From MPNO01 sp965205995 (lineage in GTDB: Bacteria > Pseudomonadota > Alphaproteobacteria > MPNO01): a stretch of 64,000 nucleotides of DNA. This document shows positions 1 through 9,410 of the stretch, one piece after another. Each line of letters starts with the position of its first letter. Position 1 is the stretch's first letter. The stretch spans positions 3,348,001-3,412,000 of the forward strand of contig OZ242200.1 of assembly GCA_965205995.1 (NCBI GenBank). The letters run 5' to 3'. Position numbers and translations under genes: made by a program. Under the pieces are notes generated by a model. It made no database searches and had not been told where the DNA came from. It saw only the letters and a list, made by a program, of their open reading frames with translations.

Positions 1-1464
1 TCATCACCCTGGTGACCGCGGCGGTGCCGTCGCCGGGGGTCAGGATACGGACCTTGTAGTCGACCAGCCGGAGCCCGCCGAGCCCCGGATAGAACGGGAT
101 CAGCACCTTGCGCAGCGCGCCGTCGAGCGCGTTGACCGGCCCGTTCCCCTCGGCCACCGCCATGTGCCTGTCATCCCCCATATCGACCTTGACCGTGGCC
201 TCGGAGAGGGTGACGAGCTCGCCGCGCGCGTTCCAGCGCCGCTCGTCGAAGATCCGAAAACTGTGCAGCCGGAAGAACTCGGGAACGGCGTCGAGGGTGC
301 GCCGGGCCAGGAGCTCGAAGCTCGCCCCGCCCCGTCATAGGCGTAGCCCTCGAACTCGCGCCGCTTCACCTCTTCGAGCAGGCGCGGCAGCTTTGGGTTC
401 TTCGGATCGATGTCGAGCCCGATCTTGCGGAACCGGGCGAGGATGTTGGACCGTCCGGCCTGGTCGGAAACCACGATCTGGCGCTCGTTGCCGACCAAAG
501 TGGGGTCGATGTGCTCGTAGGTCCTGGGGTCCTTCTCGATCGCCGAGACGTGGAGCCCGCCCTTGTGGGCGAAGGCCGACGCGCCGACATAGGCCGCGTT
601 GCGCACCGGCGCCCGGTTGAGCCGCTCGTCGAGCAGCCGCGAGACCGCGGTGAGCTCGGCGAGCCCGGCCTCGTCGATCCCGGTCTCGTAGCCCATCTTG
701 AGCATCAGGCTCGGGATCAGCGAGACCAGGTTGGCGTTGCCGCAGCGCTCGCCGAGGCCGTTGAGCGTCCCCTGAATTTGGCGGGCGCCGGCGCGCACCG
801 CGGCGAGGCTGTTGGCGACCGCGTTCTCGGTGTCGTTGTGGCAGTGGATTCCGAGCGCGCTGCCCGGGATGTGACGGGCCACCTCGCCGACGATGCGCTC
901 GATCTCGTGGGGCAGCGTGCCGCCATTGGTGTCGCACAGCACCACCCAGCGCGCGCCCGCCTCGTGCGCCGCCCTGACGCAGGCGAGCGCGAACTCGGGA
1001 TTCGCCTTGTAGCCGTCGAAGAAATGCTCGGCATCGAACATCGCCTCGTCCTTCGAGCGCGCCAGATGGGCGATCGAGTCGGCGATCATCGCGATGTTCT
1101 CGTCCCGCGCGATGCCCAGCGCGAGGTCGACATGGAAATCCCAGGTCTTGCCGACGATGCAGGCGGCCGGCGTCCTGGCGTTGACCAGCGACGCCAGCCC
1201 GGGATCGTTCTCGGCGCTTCGCCCCGGCCTCCGGGTCATGCCGAAGGCGGTAAATTTCGCCCGGGCCAGGTTCGGCGGTTCGGCGAAGAACGCATCGTCG
1301 GTCGGGTTGGCGCCGGGCCAGCCGCCCTCGACATAGTCGATGCCGAGGCGGTCCAGCGCACGCGCGACCGCGGCCTTGTCGGCGACCCCGAAATCGACGC
1401 CCTGGGTCTGCGCGCCGTCGCGCAATGTGGAATCGAAGAGAAAGATGCGCTTGTCGCTGCTCAT
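1..1464 (-). CDS. cimA: Citramalate synthase (CimA-type), frameshifted, 3' end outside window
   Basis: Condenses acetyl-CoA with an alpha-keto acid (pyruvate for citramalate synthase) in the threonine-independent route to isoleucine. The N-terminus carries the HMGL-like barrel signature DSTLRDGAQTQG followed by YVEGGWPGANP, which is typical of the CimA branch rather than LeuA. The metal-binding region HCHNDTENAVAN and the motif GLGERCGNANL are visible. The ATG at 1464 overlaps the cysS stop by four bases (ATGA), so the two are translationally coupled. Near position 325-330 the frame breaks after EGYAYDGA; one missing base restores a conserved C-terminal LeuA dimerisation-type region that runs on beyond base 1. 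Either the gene is damaged in its regulatory domain or this is an assembly indel; I favour the latter because the rest is conserved. Confidence 0.85.
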
Positions 1465-2834
1465 GCCCGCCGCCATTCGCTTGAGCCGTCGGGCCGGTCC
1501 TCGACGACGACATTGTGGATGCTCATCAGCTCGTCGCGGATCCGGTCGGCCTCGGCGAAGTCCTTTTCCGAGCGCGCCCGCGACCGCGCGGCGACCAGGA
1601 TTTCGATCGTCTCCTCGCCGCCATCGCCCTTGAACCAGGTTTCCGGGTCCTGCGCCAGGAGGCCCGTCAGCCCGCCCGCGAACAGGAGTCCGGCCTTGGC
1701 GCAAGCGCGTTCCGGCGCGTCATCGCTCCGGTTGAGGGTGCCGGCGAGCAAATGCATTTCGGCGAGCGCCTTCGGCGTGTTGAGGTCGTCGGAAAGCGCC
1801 TCGATTACCGGCTGCGCGGCGTCGTTTTCCTCGGCCGGCGCGACGTCGCGGGCGCCGGCGAGCGCGGTATATAGGCGGTCGAGCGCGCTCTTCGCGCGGT
1901 CGAGCCCGTCGAGCGAGAAGTCCAGCGGCTGGCGGTACTGGGCGGCGAGGAGTGAGAGCCGGATCGCCTCGCCCGGGGCGCGGTCGAGCAAATCGTGGAC
2001 GGTGTGAAAATTGCCCGCCGATTTCGACATCTTCTCGCCGTTGACGGTGACGTAGCCGTTATGCATCCAGAGATTGACGAACTTGGCGCCGTGGGCGCAG
2101 GTCGACTGGGCGATCTCGTTCTCGTGATGCGGGAAGATCAAATCCTGCCCGCCGCCATGGATGTCGAAGGTCTCGCCGAGATGCCGCTTCGACATCGCCG
2201 AGCATTCGAGATGCCAGCCGGGCCGGCCCCGCCCCCACGGGCTCTCCCAGCCGGGCTGGTCGGCATCCGACGGCTTCCAGAGGACGAAATCGGCCGGGTC
2301 GCGCTTGTAGGGCGCGATTTCGACCCGCGCGCCGGCGATCAGCTCGTCCCGGCCGTGGCGCGACAGCCTGCCGTAATCCGCCATCGTCGCGACCGAGAAC
2401 AGCACATGCCCGTCGGCGGCATAGGCGTGCTCCCTGGCGATCAGCTCTTCGACCATCGCGATCATCCCGGCGATATGCTCGGTCGCCCGCGGCTCGACAC
2501 TGGGTTCGAGCGCGCCGAGCGCCGCCATGTCGGCCTGAAACACCGCCGTGTAGCGCCCGGTGACCGCATCGATCGGCTCGCCCGAGCGGCGCGCCGCCTC
2601 GATGATCTTGTCGTCGACATCGGTGATGTTGCGCGCATAGGTGACGCAGCCCTCGCCATAGACATGACGCAGCAGGCGGTACAGCACGTCGAACACGACG
2701 ACCGGGCGCGCATTGCCGATATGGGCATGGTCGTAGACCGTCGGCCCGCAGACATAGAGGCGGACATTGCCCGGATCGATGGGCTGGAACATTTCCTTGC
2801 CGCGGCTCAGCGTGTTGTAGAGGGAGATCGCCAT
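1461..2834 (-). CDS. cysS: Cysteine--tRNA ligase
   Basis: Class I aminoacyl-tRNA synthetase that charges tRNA-Cys in the cytoplasm. The 457-residue product has the family's normal length. The nucleotide-binding HIGH motif appears as HIGNARP near residue 38, preceded by YVCGPTVYDHAH with the zinc-ligand cysteine. GWHLECSAM and the HHENEIAQS motif follow, and the KMSKS loop is exact (KMSKSAGN, about residue 268). It lies 14 bp downstream of nadE and overlaps cimA by 4 bp, so nadE, cysS and cimA probably form one transcript. Nothing unusual. Confidence 0.97.
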   Translation of the reverse strand: MAISLYNTLSRGKEMFQPIDPGNVRLYVCGPTVYDHAHIGNARPVVVFDVLYRLLRHVYGEGCVTYARNITDVDDKIIEAARRSGEPIDAVTGRYTAVFQADMAALGALEPSVEPRATEHIAGMIAMVEELIAREHAYAADGHVLFSVATMADYGRLSRHGRDELIAGARVEIAPYKRDPADFVLWKPSDADQPGWESPWGRGRPGWHLECSAMSKRHLGETFDIHGGGQDLIFPHHENEIAQSTCAHGAKFVNLWMHNGYVTVNGEKMSKSAGNFHTVHDLLDRAPGEAIRLSLLAAQYRQPLDFSLDGLDRAKSALDRLYTALAGARDVAPAEENDAAQPVIEALSDDLNTPKALAEMHLLAGTLNRSDDAPERACAKAGLLFAGGLTGLLAQDPETWFKGDGGEETIEILVAARSRARSEKDFAEADRIRDELMSIHNVVVEDRPDGSSEWRRA

Positions 2835-2848
2835 CGGCGCGCGCCGGC

Positions 2849-4510
2849 TCAGTCCCGGCCCCTGAAGGCGTTGACGATGGGATAGCGGCGGTCGCGGCCG
2901 AACGACCGGCGGGTGATCTTGACCCCGGGCGGCGCCTGGCGGCGCTTGTATTCGGCGCCGAGCAGCATCCGCCAGACCCGGAGCACGAGCGCCCGGTCGA
3001 AGCCTTCGTCGACCACCGCATCGACGCCTAAGTCGCGCTCGACCAGCCCGTCGAGGATGCGGTCGAGCACCTCATAAGGCGGCAGCGTGTCGTCGTCGCG
3101 CTGGTCGGGCTTGAGCTCGGCCGAGGGCGGCTTGACGATGACGCGTTCGGGGATCGCCCGGCCGTCGGGCCCGAGCATCCCCGGCGGCCGGTTCTGGTTG
3201 CGCCAGCGCGCCAGCGCGAAAACGGTCGTCTTGTAGACGTCCTTGAGCACCGAATAGCCGCCGCACATGTCGCCATAGAGGGTGGCGTAGCCGACCGACA
3301 TCTCCGACTTGTTGCCGGTGGACAGCACCATGCTGCCGGTCTTGTTGGAGAGCGCCATCAGGGTCATGCCGCGCGACCGCGCCTGGATGTTCTCTTCCGT
3401 GGTGTCGGCCCGGGCGTTGCCGAAGAGCGGGCGCAGCATGGTCTCGAAGGCGTCCATCGCGGGCTCGATCGAGACCTCGTCGAGGGCGACGCCGAGCAGA
3501 CGCGCGGCCTCGGCGGCATCCTCCAGGCTCTCGGCGGAGGTGTAGGGCGAGGGCATCATCACGCAGCGCACCCGCTCCGGGCCGAGCGCGTCGGCCGCCA
3601 CCGCGGCGGTGAGCGCGGAATCGATGCCGCCCGACAGGCCGATGATGACGCCGGGGAACCCGTTCTTGGCGACATAGTCGCGCAAGCCCAGCGTCATCGC
3701 CTCGTAGATCGCGGCGAGGCCCTCCGGCGGGGGGTGGCGCTTGGCGGTCTCGCACTGCCAGGCGCCGTTCTCGCGCCGCCACGCCGTCTCCAGCACATCC
3801 TCGCGCCAGCTCGGCGCCTGCCCCTTGAGCGCGGCGTCGGCGTCGAGCACGAACGAGCTGCCGTCGAACACCAGCTCGTCCTGCCCGCCGACCTGGTTGA
3901 CATAGACGATCGGCAGGCGCGATTCGGTGACCCGGGCCACCGCGAGGTTGAGGCGCTGGTCCACCTTGTCGACATCGAACGGCGAGCCGTTGATGACCAC
4001 CAGGATCTCGGCGCCCGATTCCTCGAGGCATTCGGTGACCTCGTCGGTCCACATGTCCTCGCAGATCATCACCCCGAGGCGCACGCCGCGGAAATTGACC
4101 GGCCCGGGGAGCGGCCCGGCGGAAAACACGCGCTTCTCGTCGAACACGCCGTAATTCGGAAGCTCGTATTTGCGCCTGACATCGGCGATCGCGCCGCCAT
4201 CGAGCAGCACGGCGGCGTTGTAGACAATCCCGTCCTCCGTCCAGGGCGCGCCCACCAGTATCCCGGGCCCGCCGTTTGCGGTCGCCGCCGCCAGCCCCTC
4301 AAGCTCGCGCTGGACGGTCTCCTGGAAGGACGGCCGCACCACCAGATCCTCCGGCGGGTAGCCGGAAAGCGCCAGCTCCGAGGTGACCATCAGATCGGCG
4401 CCGAGCAGCGTCGCCTTTTCGTGGGCGGCGCGCAGCCGCGCCGCGTTGCCGACCACGTCGCCGACGGTCGGGTTGAGCTGCGCGAGGGCGATGGACAGCG
4501 CGTCGGTCAT
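2849..4510 (-). CDS. nadE: Glutamine-dependent NAD+ synthetase
   Basis: Last step of NAD biosynthesis: amidation of deamido-NAD with ATP, using ammonia released from glutamine. The 553-residue protein is the two-domain form. Residues 1-270 are a nitrilase-type glutaminase with the Glu (SELALSGYPPEDL), Lys (RRKYELPNYGVFDEKR) and Cys (MICEDMW) triad. Residues 280-553 are the synthetase domain with the P-loop SGGIDSAL and the motif STGNKSEMSVGYAT. The C-terminus is the family's usual end. First gene of the nadE-cysS-cimA run; it starts 30 bp downstream of the DAHP synthase stop. Confidence 0.96.
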   Translation of the reverse strand: MTDALSIALAQLNPTVGDVVGNAARLRAAHEKATLLGADLMVTSELALSGYPPEDLVVRPSFQETVQRELEGLAAATANGGPGILVGAPWTEDGIVYNAAVLLDGGAIADVRRKYELPNYGVFDEKRVFSAGPLPGPVNFRGVRLGVMICEDMWTDEVTECLEESGAEILVVINGSPFDVDKVDQRLNLAVARVTESRLPIVYVNQVGGQDELVFDGSSFVLDADAALKGQAPSWREDVLETAWRRENGAWQCETAKRHPPPEGLAAIYEAMTLGLRDYVAKNGFPGVIIGLSGGIDSALTAAVAADALGPERVRCVMMPSPYTSAESLEDAAEAARLLGVALDEVSIEPAMDAFETMLRPLFGNARADTTEENIQARSRGMTLMALSNKTGSMVLSTGNKSEMSVGYATLYGDMCGGYSVLKDVYKTTVFALARWRNQNRPPGMLGPDGRAIPERVIVKPPSAELKPDQRDDDTLPPYEVLDRILDGLVERDLGVDAVVDEGFDRALVLRVWRMLLGAEYKRRQAPPGVKITRRSFGRDRRYPIVNAFRGRD

Positions 4511-4540
4511 CTCTGGTTCGCCGGTAATGCGGCGCCCGGA

Positions 4541-5930
4541 CTATTCGGCCGCGGCGGCGGATCGGGCGTTGCCGTTGATCCTGTCGCGTTCGGCCTTCAA
4601 CGCCTCGGCGACCGAGAAAGCGAGCTCGAGCGACTGGCTCGCGTTGAGCCTCGGGTCGCAATGGGTGTGGTAGCGGTCGCCCAGGCTGGCCTCGGTCACC
4701 GGCTGCGCGCCGCCGATGCATTCGGTGACGTTCTGCCCGGTGAGCTCGACATGGATGCCGCCGGGATGGGTCCCCTCGGCGCGGAGAATGTCGAAGAAGT
4801 CGCGCACCTCGGAGACGATCGCCTCGAAACGCCGGGTCTTGTAGCCGTTCCCCGCCTTGATCGTGTTGCCGTGCATCGGGTCGCAGGCCCAGACCACGCA
4901 CCGCCCCGCCTGCTTCACGGCGCGCACCAAAGGCGGCAGCATCTCGGCCACCTTGTCCGCCCCCATGCGCGCATAGAGGGTGAGCCGGCCCGGAATATCG
5001 TCCGGGTTGAGCCGGTCGATCAGGCGCTTGAGATCGTCGACCTCGGAGCTCGGGCCGATCTTGAGCCCCAGCGGGTTGGCGACGCCGCGGAGGAATTCCA
5101 CATGGGCGCCGTCGAGCTGGCGCGTCCGGTCGCCGATCCACAGCAGATGGGCGGAGGTGTCGTACCAGTCGCCGGTGGTCGAATCGACCCGGGTCATCGC
5201 CTCCTCGTAGCCCAGCAGCAGCGCCTCGTGCGAGGTGTAGAGTTCGGTCTCGCGGATCTGGGCGACGTTCTCCGACGTCACCCCGCAGGCCTCCATGAAG
5301 CCCAGCGCCTCGTCGATCCGGTCGGCGAGATCGGCGTAGCGGGCGGCCTCCGGCCCGGTCGAGACGAAGTCGAGGTTCCACCGGTGGACCTGGTGGAGGT
5401 CGGCATAGCCGCCCTGGGCGAAGGCGCGCAGCAGGTTGAGCGTCGCCGCCGCCTGGTTGTAGGCGCGCACCATGCGCCACGGGTCGGGAATGCGCGCCTC
5501 GGCGTCGAACGGCATGTCGTTGATCATGTCGCCGCGATAGCTCGGCAGATCGACCCCGTCGACGGTCTCGATATCGGCCGAGCGCGGCTTGGCGAACTGG
5601 CCTGCGAGGCGCCCGACTTTCACCACCGGGCGGCCGCCGCCGAATATCAGCACCACCGCCATCTGCAGGATCACCCGGAAGGTGTCGCGGATATTGTCGG
5701 GATGGAACTCGGCGAAGCTCTCCGCGCAGTCGCCGCCCTGGAGCAGGAAGGCCTTGCCCTTCGCCACGTCGGCGAGCTGCGCGCGCAGGCGCCTGGCCTC
5801 GCCGGCGAAGACCAGCGGCGGATAGCCGCGCAGCCGGTCCTCGGCCGGCAAGCACCGCCTGGTCGGGGTATTCGGGGACCTGGCGGATCGGCTTCGACCG
5901 CCAGGAATCGGGGGTCCATTCCCCGCTCAT
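4541..5930 (-). CDS. aroG: Class II 3-deoxy-7-phosphoheptulonate synthase, frameshifted near N-terminus
   Basis: Joins phosphoenolpyruvate and erythrose 4-phosphate, the first step of the shikimate pathway. This is the class II (plant/mycobacterial) type: GGDCAESF, the KPRSADIE stretch, DPMHGNT and ELTGQNVTECIGG are all present. The normal N-terminus (WTPDSWRSKPIRQVPEYPD) begins at the ATG at 5930, but the frame changes near 5850. One surplus base there separates it from the EDRLRGYPPLVF part; removing it restores one 460-residue protein. A TTG at 5851 is the only start in the second frame and is unlikely. The symbol varies between genomes (aroG, aroF). Catalytic residues lie entirely in the downstream frame. 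Confidence 0.88.
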
Positions 5931-6075
5931 CGCGCGCTACTCCCAGTTTAGACAGGACGCTCGGAAGCGCCGCCCTATACGCCAGACCCGCCGAAATTGC
6001 CAGCAAATCATCGCCGGTTCAAATCGCGGGCGCGCCGCCGGTCGTCACGCGGTCTCCACCCCAGCCCCCGCCACC

Positions 6076-7452
6076 CTACTCCGCCGCCTGCGCCTCGGGC
6101 TCGGCTACGGGGGTCCGCATGGTGACGAATTCCTCGGCCGCGGTGGGGTGGATTCCGACCGTGGCGTCGAACTGCGCCTTGGTCGCCCCGCATTTGAGGG
6201 CGATGCCGAGGCCCTGGACGATCTCGGCGGCGTCCGGCCCCACCATGTGGCAGCCGACCACCCGGTCCGACGCGCGGTCGACGACGAGCTTCATCATCGT
6301 GCGGTCTTCGGCAAGCGTCAGCGTGTGCTTGAGCGGGCGGAACGCCTCGCGATAGATGTCGAGCGCGCCGTAGCGGGAGCGCGCCTGCTCCTCGGTCAGC
6401 CCGACGGTGCCGACATTGGGGCTGGAGAACACCGCCGTCGCGATATCGGCGTAATCCATGCGGCGGTCCTTGCCGTCATAGAGGTTGGCCGCGAGCACCA
6501 TCGCCTCGGCGATGGCGACCGGGGTGAGCTGCAGCCGGTCGGTCACGTCGCCGATCGCGTAGACGGTGTCGACGCTGGTGCGGAACCGGTCGTCGACCAT
6601 GATGGCGCCGTTGTCGCGCATCGCGACGCCGGCCGCCTCGAGCCCCATATCCGCGACATTGGGCGCCCGGCCGATCGCGTACATGACCTGATCGACGGTG
6701 ACCGTCTCGCCCGTCGACAGCGCCACGGCCAGCCCGCCATCGGTCCGCTCGATCCTCTCGACATTCGTCCGCCAGCGGATGTCGACGCCCTTCTTCGCCA
6801 TCTCGTCCGCGAGGTGGGTGCGGACGTCGTCGTCGAAGCCGCGCATGAAAAGCGGGCCGCGATAGGCCTGGATGACCTGCGCTCCGTAGCCGTTGAAGAT
6901 GCCCGCGAACTCGACCGCGATATAGCCGCCGCCGACGATCATCACCCGGTCCGGCCGCTGTTCGAGGTAGAACGCCTCCTCCGAGGTGATCGCGTGCTCG
7001 GCGCCCGGCACAAGGGCGCGCTGCGGCCGGCCGCCGGTGGCGACCAGGACGGTCTCGGCGGTCACAAGCTCGCCGCCGACATCGAGCGTGTGGGCATCGA
7101 TGAAAATCGCCCGGCTCTCGTAGATCCGCACGTCGTTGGTTTCGAGGATGCGCCGGTAGATGGCGTTGAGGCGCTCGATCTCCCTGTTCTTGTTGGCGAT
7201 CAGCGTCGGCCAGTGCAGCTCGGGTTCAGGGGAGGTCCAGCCGAACGCGGCCGCGTCCCCGGCGTCCTCGCGGTAATGCGCGCCATAGGCGAAGAGCTTC
7301 TTGGGGATGCAGCCGACATTGACGCAGGTGCCGCCCAGGAACCGCTCCTCGGCGACCGCGACCCGCGCGCCGTAGGATGCCGACATCCGCGCCGCCCGAA
7401 CCCCGCCCGAACCCGCGCCGATGACAAAGAGATCGTAGTCGTAGCCAGCCAT
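6076..7452 (-). CDS. gor: Glutathione-disulfide reductase
   Basis: NADPH-dependent flavoprotein that reduces oxidised glutathione in the cytoplasm. The N-terminal FAD-binding GAGSGGVRAAR is followed by the redox-active disulfide GGTCVNVGCIPKKL. A second nucleotide-binding GGGYIAVEFAG and the dimerisation domain with the active-site HPTAAEEFVT end complete it. The start is set at the ATG at 7452, preceded by GGAGG at the right distance; a GTG six bases further upstream is possible but less likely. Stands alone, divergent from nothing recognisable. Length of 458 residues is normal. Confidence 0.95.
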   Translation of the reverse strand: MAGYDYDLFVIGAGSGGVRAARMSASYGARVAVAEERFLGGTCVNVGCIPKKLFAYGAHYREDAGDAAAFGWTSPEPELHWPTLIANKNREIERLNAIYRRILETNDVRIYESRAIFIDAHTLDVGGELVTAETVLVATGGRPQRALVPGAEHAITSEEAFYLEQRPDRVMIVGGGYIAVEFAGIFNGYGAQVIQAYRGPLFMRGFDDDVRTHLADEMAKKGVDIRWRTNVERIERTDGGLAVALSTGETVTVDQVMYAIGRAPNVADMGLEAAGVAMRDNGAIMVDDRFRTSVDTVYAIGDVTDRLQLTPVAIAEAMVLAANLYDGKDRRMDYADIATAVFSSPNVGTVGLTEEQARSRYGALDIYREAFRPLKHTLTLAEDRTMMKLVVDRASDRVVGCHMVGPDAAEIVQGLGIALKCGATKAQFDATVGIHPTAAEEFVTMRTPVAEPEAQAAE

Positions 7453-7524
7453 GAGCACCTCCGCTGCGACAGGTGCGTCACCGGCGCGGCGATGTCAACT
7501 CGGTCGCCCCGGGGAAGCCAGGCA

Positions 7525-7624
7525 TGTCACCCCGGCCGGAGCGCAGCGGAGAGCCGGGGTCCAGGGCCACCGGTCGAGCGTCGGAGCGCCTGCTCTGGAC
7601 CCCGGAACAAGTCCGGGGCGACAA
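7525..7624. repeat. Dispersed palindromic repeat, family 1 (copy 1)
   Basis: Begins TGTCACCCCGG and ends CCGGGGCGACA, so the ends are inverted repeats. The inside holds GGTCCAGGGCC and CTCTGGACCCCGGAAC. Closely similar copies lie at 18540-18631 and 27278-27350, and a further split copy surrounds the insertion at 27137-27416. Non-coding; lies downstream of a small gene and upstream of gor. Confidence 0.75.
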
Positions 7625-7672
7625 CCGGGCACAGGACAGGGAGCGGGTAAAAAATGGGAATGATATAGCTGA

Positions 7673-8020
7673 CTATGCGGGGCTGGCTTTATAGAAGTAA
7701 TAGTCGTTTTCGTTGTGCATTTTGTTCTCTTCTGTCCTTGCAGCAGCCTTGTCCGAACACGCTTTGGTTCGAAATTCGATGTCGACAAGATTGGCGCACA
7801 CATACTCTCTTAAGCCCACATTTTTTCGTGTTCCTGCCCCACCTGCACGGTCGGGCAGGAGAGAGGTCATTCTTTTGGCAACGTTTCCACCTTCCCCGCA
7901 ATAGACCAATTTCCGGGTCGTTCGATTGCGCAATTCGTACACGCCTGACCCGAACGGTGCGGACAGGTAGCCGCCTAATCTTGGGTCGGGAAACGGGCGC
8001 CACCGGCTCCACCTATTCAT
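7673..8020 (-). CDS. Small protein with GIY-YIG-like domain
   Basis: A 115-residue protein whose central part resembles a minimal GIY-YIG fold. SGVYEL stands for the first motif, LVYCGEGGNVAKR for the YIG strand and its following helix, and a Glu in RTEENKM sits where the catalytic metal-binding Glu is found. Family members cut DNA or RNA or are inactive relatives; I cannot tell which. The ATG at 8020 overlaps the preceding 51-codon gene by 8 bases, so both are likely expressed together. Codon use is less GC-rich than in the housekeeping genes, suggesting acquisition. The motif match is by eye, so the domain assignment is tentative. Confidence 0.6.
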   Translation of the reverse strand: MNRWSRWRPFPDPRLGGYLSAPFGSGVYELRNRTTRKLVYCGEGGNVAKRMTSLLPDRAGGAGTRKNVGLREYVCANLVDIEFRTKACSDKAAARTEENKMHNENDYYFYKASPA

Positions 8021-8168
8021 CGGTCGAGCGCTCGCCTTCCGGCTTCAGCCTGAACAGCGCCTTCGCGATCTCTTCTGGGGTCGCGTCGATGGGCGGGAGG
8101 GTGACGCCGGACGGGCCTTTGTCGGCCTTTTTGGGTGTGGCGTGCTTGGAGGCCGGGCAGTCTTCCAT
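8013..8168 (-). CDS. Small conserved-looking protein, 51 residues
   Basis: Starts at the ATG at 8168 with AAGGTG about 7 bases upstream; a GTG at 8195 is an alternative. The C-terminal half TPEEIAKALFRLKPEGE looks like a short amphipathic helix. No domain recognised. It overlaps the GIY-YIG-like gene by 8 bases, so the two form a small operon and probably work together. Confidence 0.5.
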   Translation of the reverse strand: MEDCPASKHATPKKADKGPSGVTLPPIDATPEEIAKALFRLKPEGERSTDE

Positions 8169-8386
8169 GTTCACCTTATGATCTTGCGTGAACACACTTT
8201 CTTGTGGTAGACTGAATCTTGGCTACCAAATGCAGAAGGCTGGGTTGTGCCCCGACCTTCCAAAGAGGTAGCCCGGTGAAGCTGTGGAAGGCGCACCGGA
8301 CGGTCAATTTCTGCGAAAGGCATCATACCGGTCTTCCGCAAGCCGTCAAGTGCGCGTTCCCTTAAAAAGGGAAAGGAGGGCGAATC

Positions 8387-8713
8387 GTGCCCAGCAAAAC
8401 AGGACGTACCACCGAGTTCGACATGTCCGTCGCCGTTCTAAGGCACTTGAGCAAGCAGCCAGATGGCTGTGCCAGCTTGGAAGAACTCAGGGCGGCGATC
8501 CCTTACTATATCGATCTGACTCGCGGTGACATGCAGGACTCCCCAACACGCCCCAAGGAATGTCTTTGGGAGCAGCTTCTCAGGAACATCCAGTCGCACC
8601 ACACAAGCCCGAACAACTTCATTCGGCTGGGCTACATGGAACACATTCCTGGTGGCGGCTACCAGATCACCGAAAATGGTCGCGAGTTCCTGAAGGACTT
8701 CGACAACGATTAG
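8387..8713 (+). CDS. Hypothetical protein with winged-helix appearance
   Basis: A 108-residue protein starting at GTG 8387, six bases after a strong GGAGGG. The helical N-terminus (SVAVLRHLSKQPDGCASLEELRA) and the C-terminal strand pair (YMEHIPGGGYQITENGREFL) look like a winged-helix DNA-binding or protein-interaction domain, as seen at the N-terminus of Mrr-like proteins. I do not recognise the family. It stands alone between small minus-strand genes; the 200 bp upstream hold no gene I can support. Confidence 0.6.
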   Translation: MPSKTGRTTEFDMSVAVLRHLSKQPDGCASLEELRAAIPYYIDLTRGDMQDSPTRPKECLWEQLLRNIQSHHTSPNNFIRLGYMEHIPGGGYQITENGREFLKDFDND

Positions 8714-8720
8714 CGCGGTC

Positions 8721-8909
8721 TCAATGATAGATAGGGGGATGAAGCTCCAGACCGTCGAAGTCGCACCCCCAAGCCACCACCGGAATTTTTTCTTCTTCCC
8801 ATAGGTGTTGGCAGACAGCCAAGAGAGCTTGATCTGTTTCCTCAAGCGACAGACCGGGCGGGGCTGGGGGAATTGTAATGGGCACTCTAGGCCAATCTGC
8901 ATATTCCAC
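8721..8909 (-). CDS. Small hypothetical protein, 62 residues
   Basis: Begins at GTG 8909, which is preceded by a strong AGGAGGG. The sequence is acidic with a helical middle (SLEETDQALLAVCQHLWEEE) and a hydrophobic strand PVVAWGCDF. No family recognised. Its ribosome-binding site lies inside a perfect 10-bp inverted repeat (8910-8935), so translation may be controlled. Converges with the winged-helix-like gene and ends 8 bp from it. Confidence 0.5.
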   Translation of the reverse strand: MEYADWPRVPITIPPAPPGLSLEETDQALLAVCQHLWEEEKIPVVAWGCDFDGLELHPPIYH

Positions 8910-8935
8910 GGGTCCCTCCTTTGTTGGAGGGACCC
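8910..8935 (-). promoter_or_regulatory. Perfect hairpin covering a ribosome-binding site
   Basis: GGGTCCCTCC and GGAGGGACCC form a perfect 10-bp stem with a 6-base loop. On the minus strand one arm is the AGGAGGG Shine-Dalgarno of the 62-residue gene that starts at 8909. No U-tract follows on either strand, so sequestration of the ribosome-binding site fits better than termination. Confidence 0.55.
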
Positions 8936-8990
8936 TCCCAGAATCTACATATATATCAACCAGTTAGTGGAATCTAGGGGAGAAAAAATT

Positions 8991-9390
8991 TCAGTTGGCT
9001 ACGAGGTCCCGATAAATCAGCCGCTTTCCGACCATTCTGGCAACGGTCTCGCCCATCATGGCGTCCGTATCGCTCGACCGCATGTTGTGCCGGGTCGCGA
9101 ACTCATTGACATAGCGGTGTAAATGCTTCGGGGAGATATGGTGAAAGGTCCCGTGGTAGCCGCGCTTCAAGGTGCCCCAGAACGACTCGATTCCGTTCGT
9201 GTGCGCCTGGTTCCAGACATATTCGGAGACCGAGTGCTTGACGGTTTCGTGGTCGAAGCGCTTGCCTCGGTAGCCGGAATGATCGTCCGTACGGCCCTTC
9301 GGGCCTGCTCGGGATGAGGGGGCGCCACCTCCACGGTACCCTCCGACCAGCCACCCGTCGACTTCGCTCGGGGCAGCCGACCGCGCCGGG
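8991..9390 (-). pseudogene. IS1595-family transposase remnant
   Basis: Reading on the minus strand to the stop at 8991 gives the C-terminal part of an IS1595/ISXO2-type DDE transposase: TDDHSGYRGKRFDHETVKHS, then AHTNGIESFWGTLKRGYHGT, and an end KRLIYRDLVAN. Upstream in the same frame SEVDGWLVGG corresponds to the first catalytic Asp region, but the section between is replaced by an unrelated Gly/Ser-rich stretch. The N-terminal zinc-finger half is absent. The element is therefore an internally deleted, 5'-truncated relic. The stretch near 9300 resembles the second dispersed repeat family found at 17.98 kb, which may mark the deletion point. Confidence 0.8.
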
Positions 9391-9410
9391 CGTGACGCGG
9401 TGGGAGTCGA

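Noticed and set aside
3734..6355. Long plus-strand frame across nadE and the DAHP synthase
   Set aside because: Antisense to conserved genes, no family resemblance.
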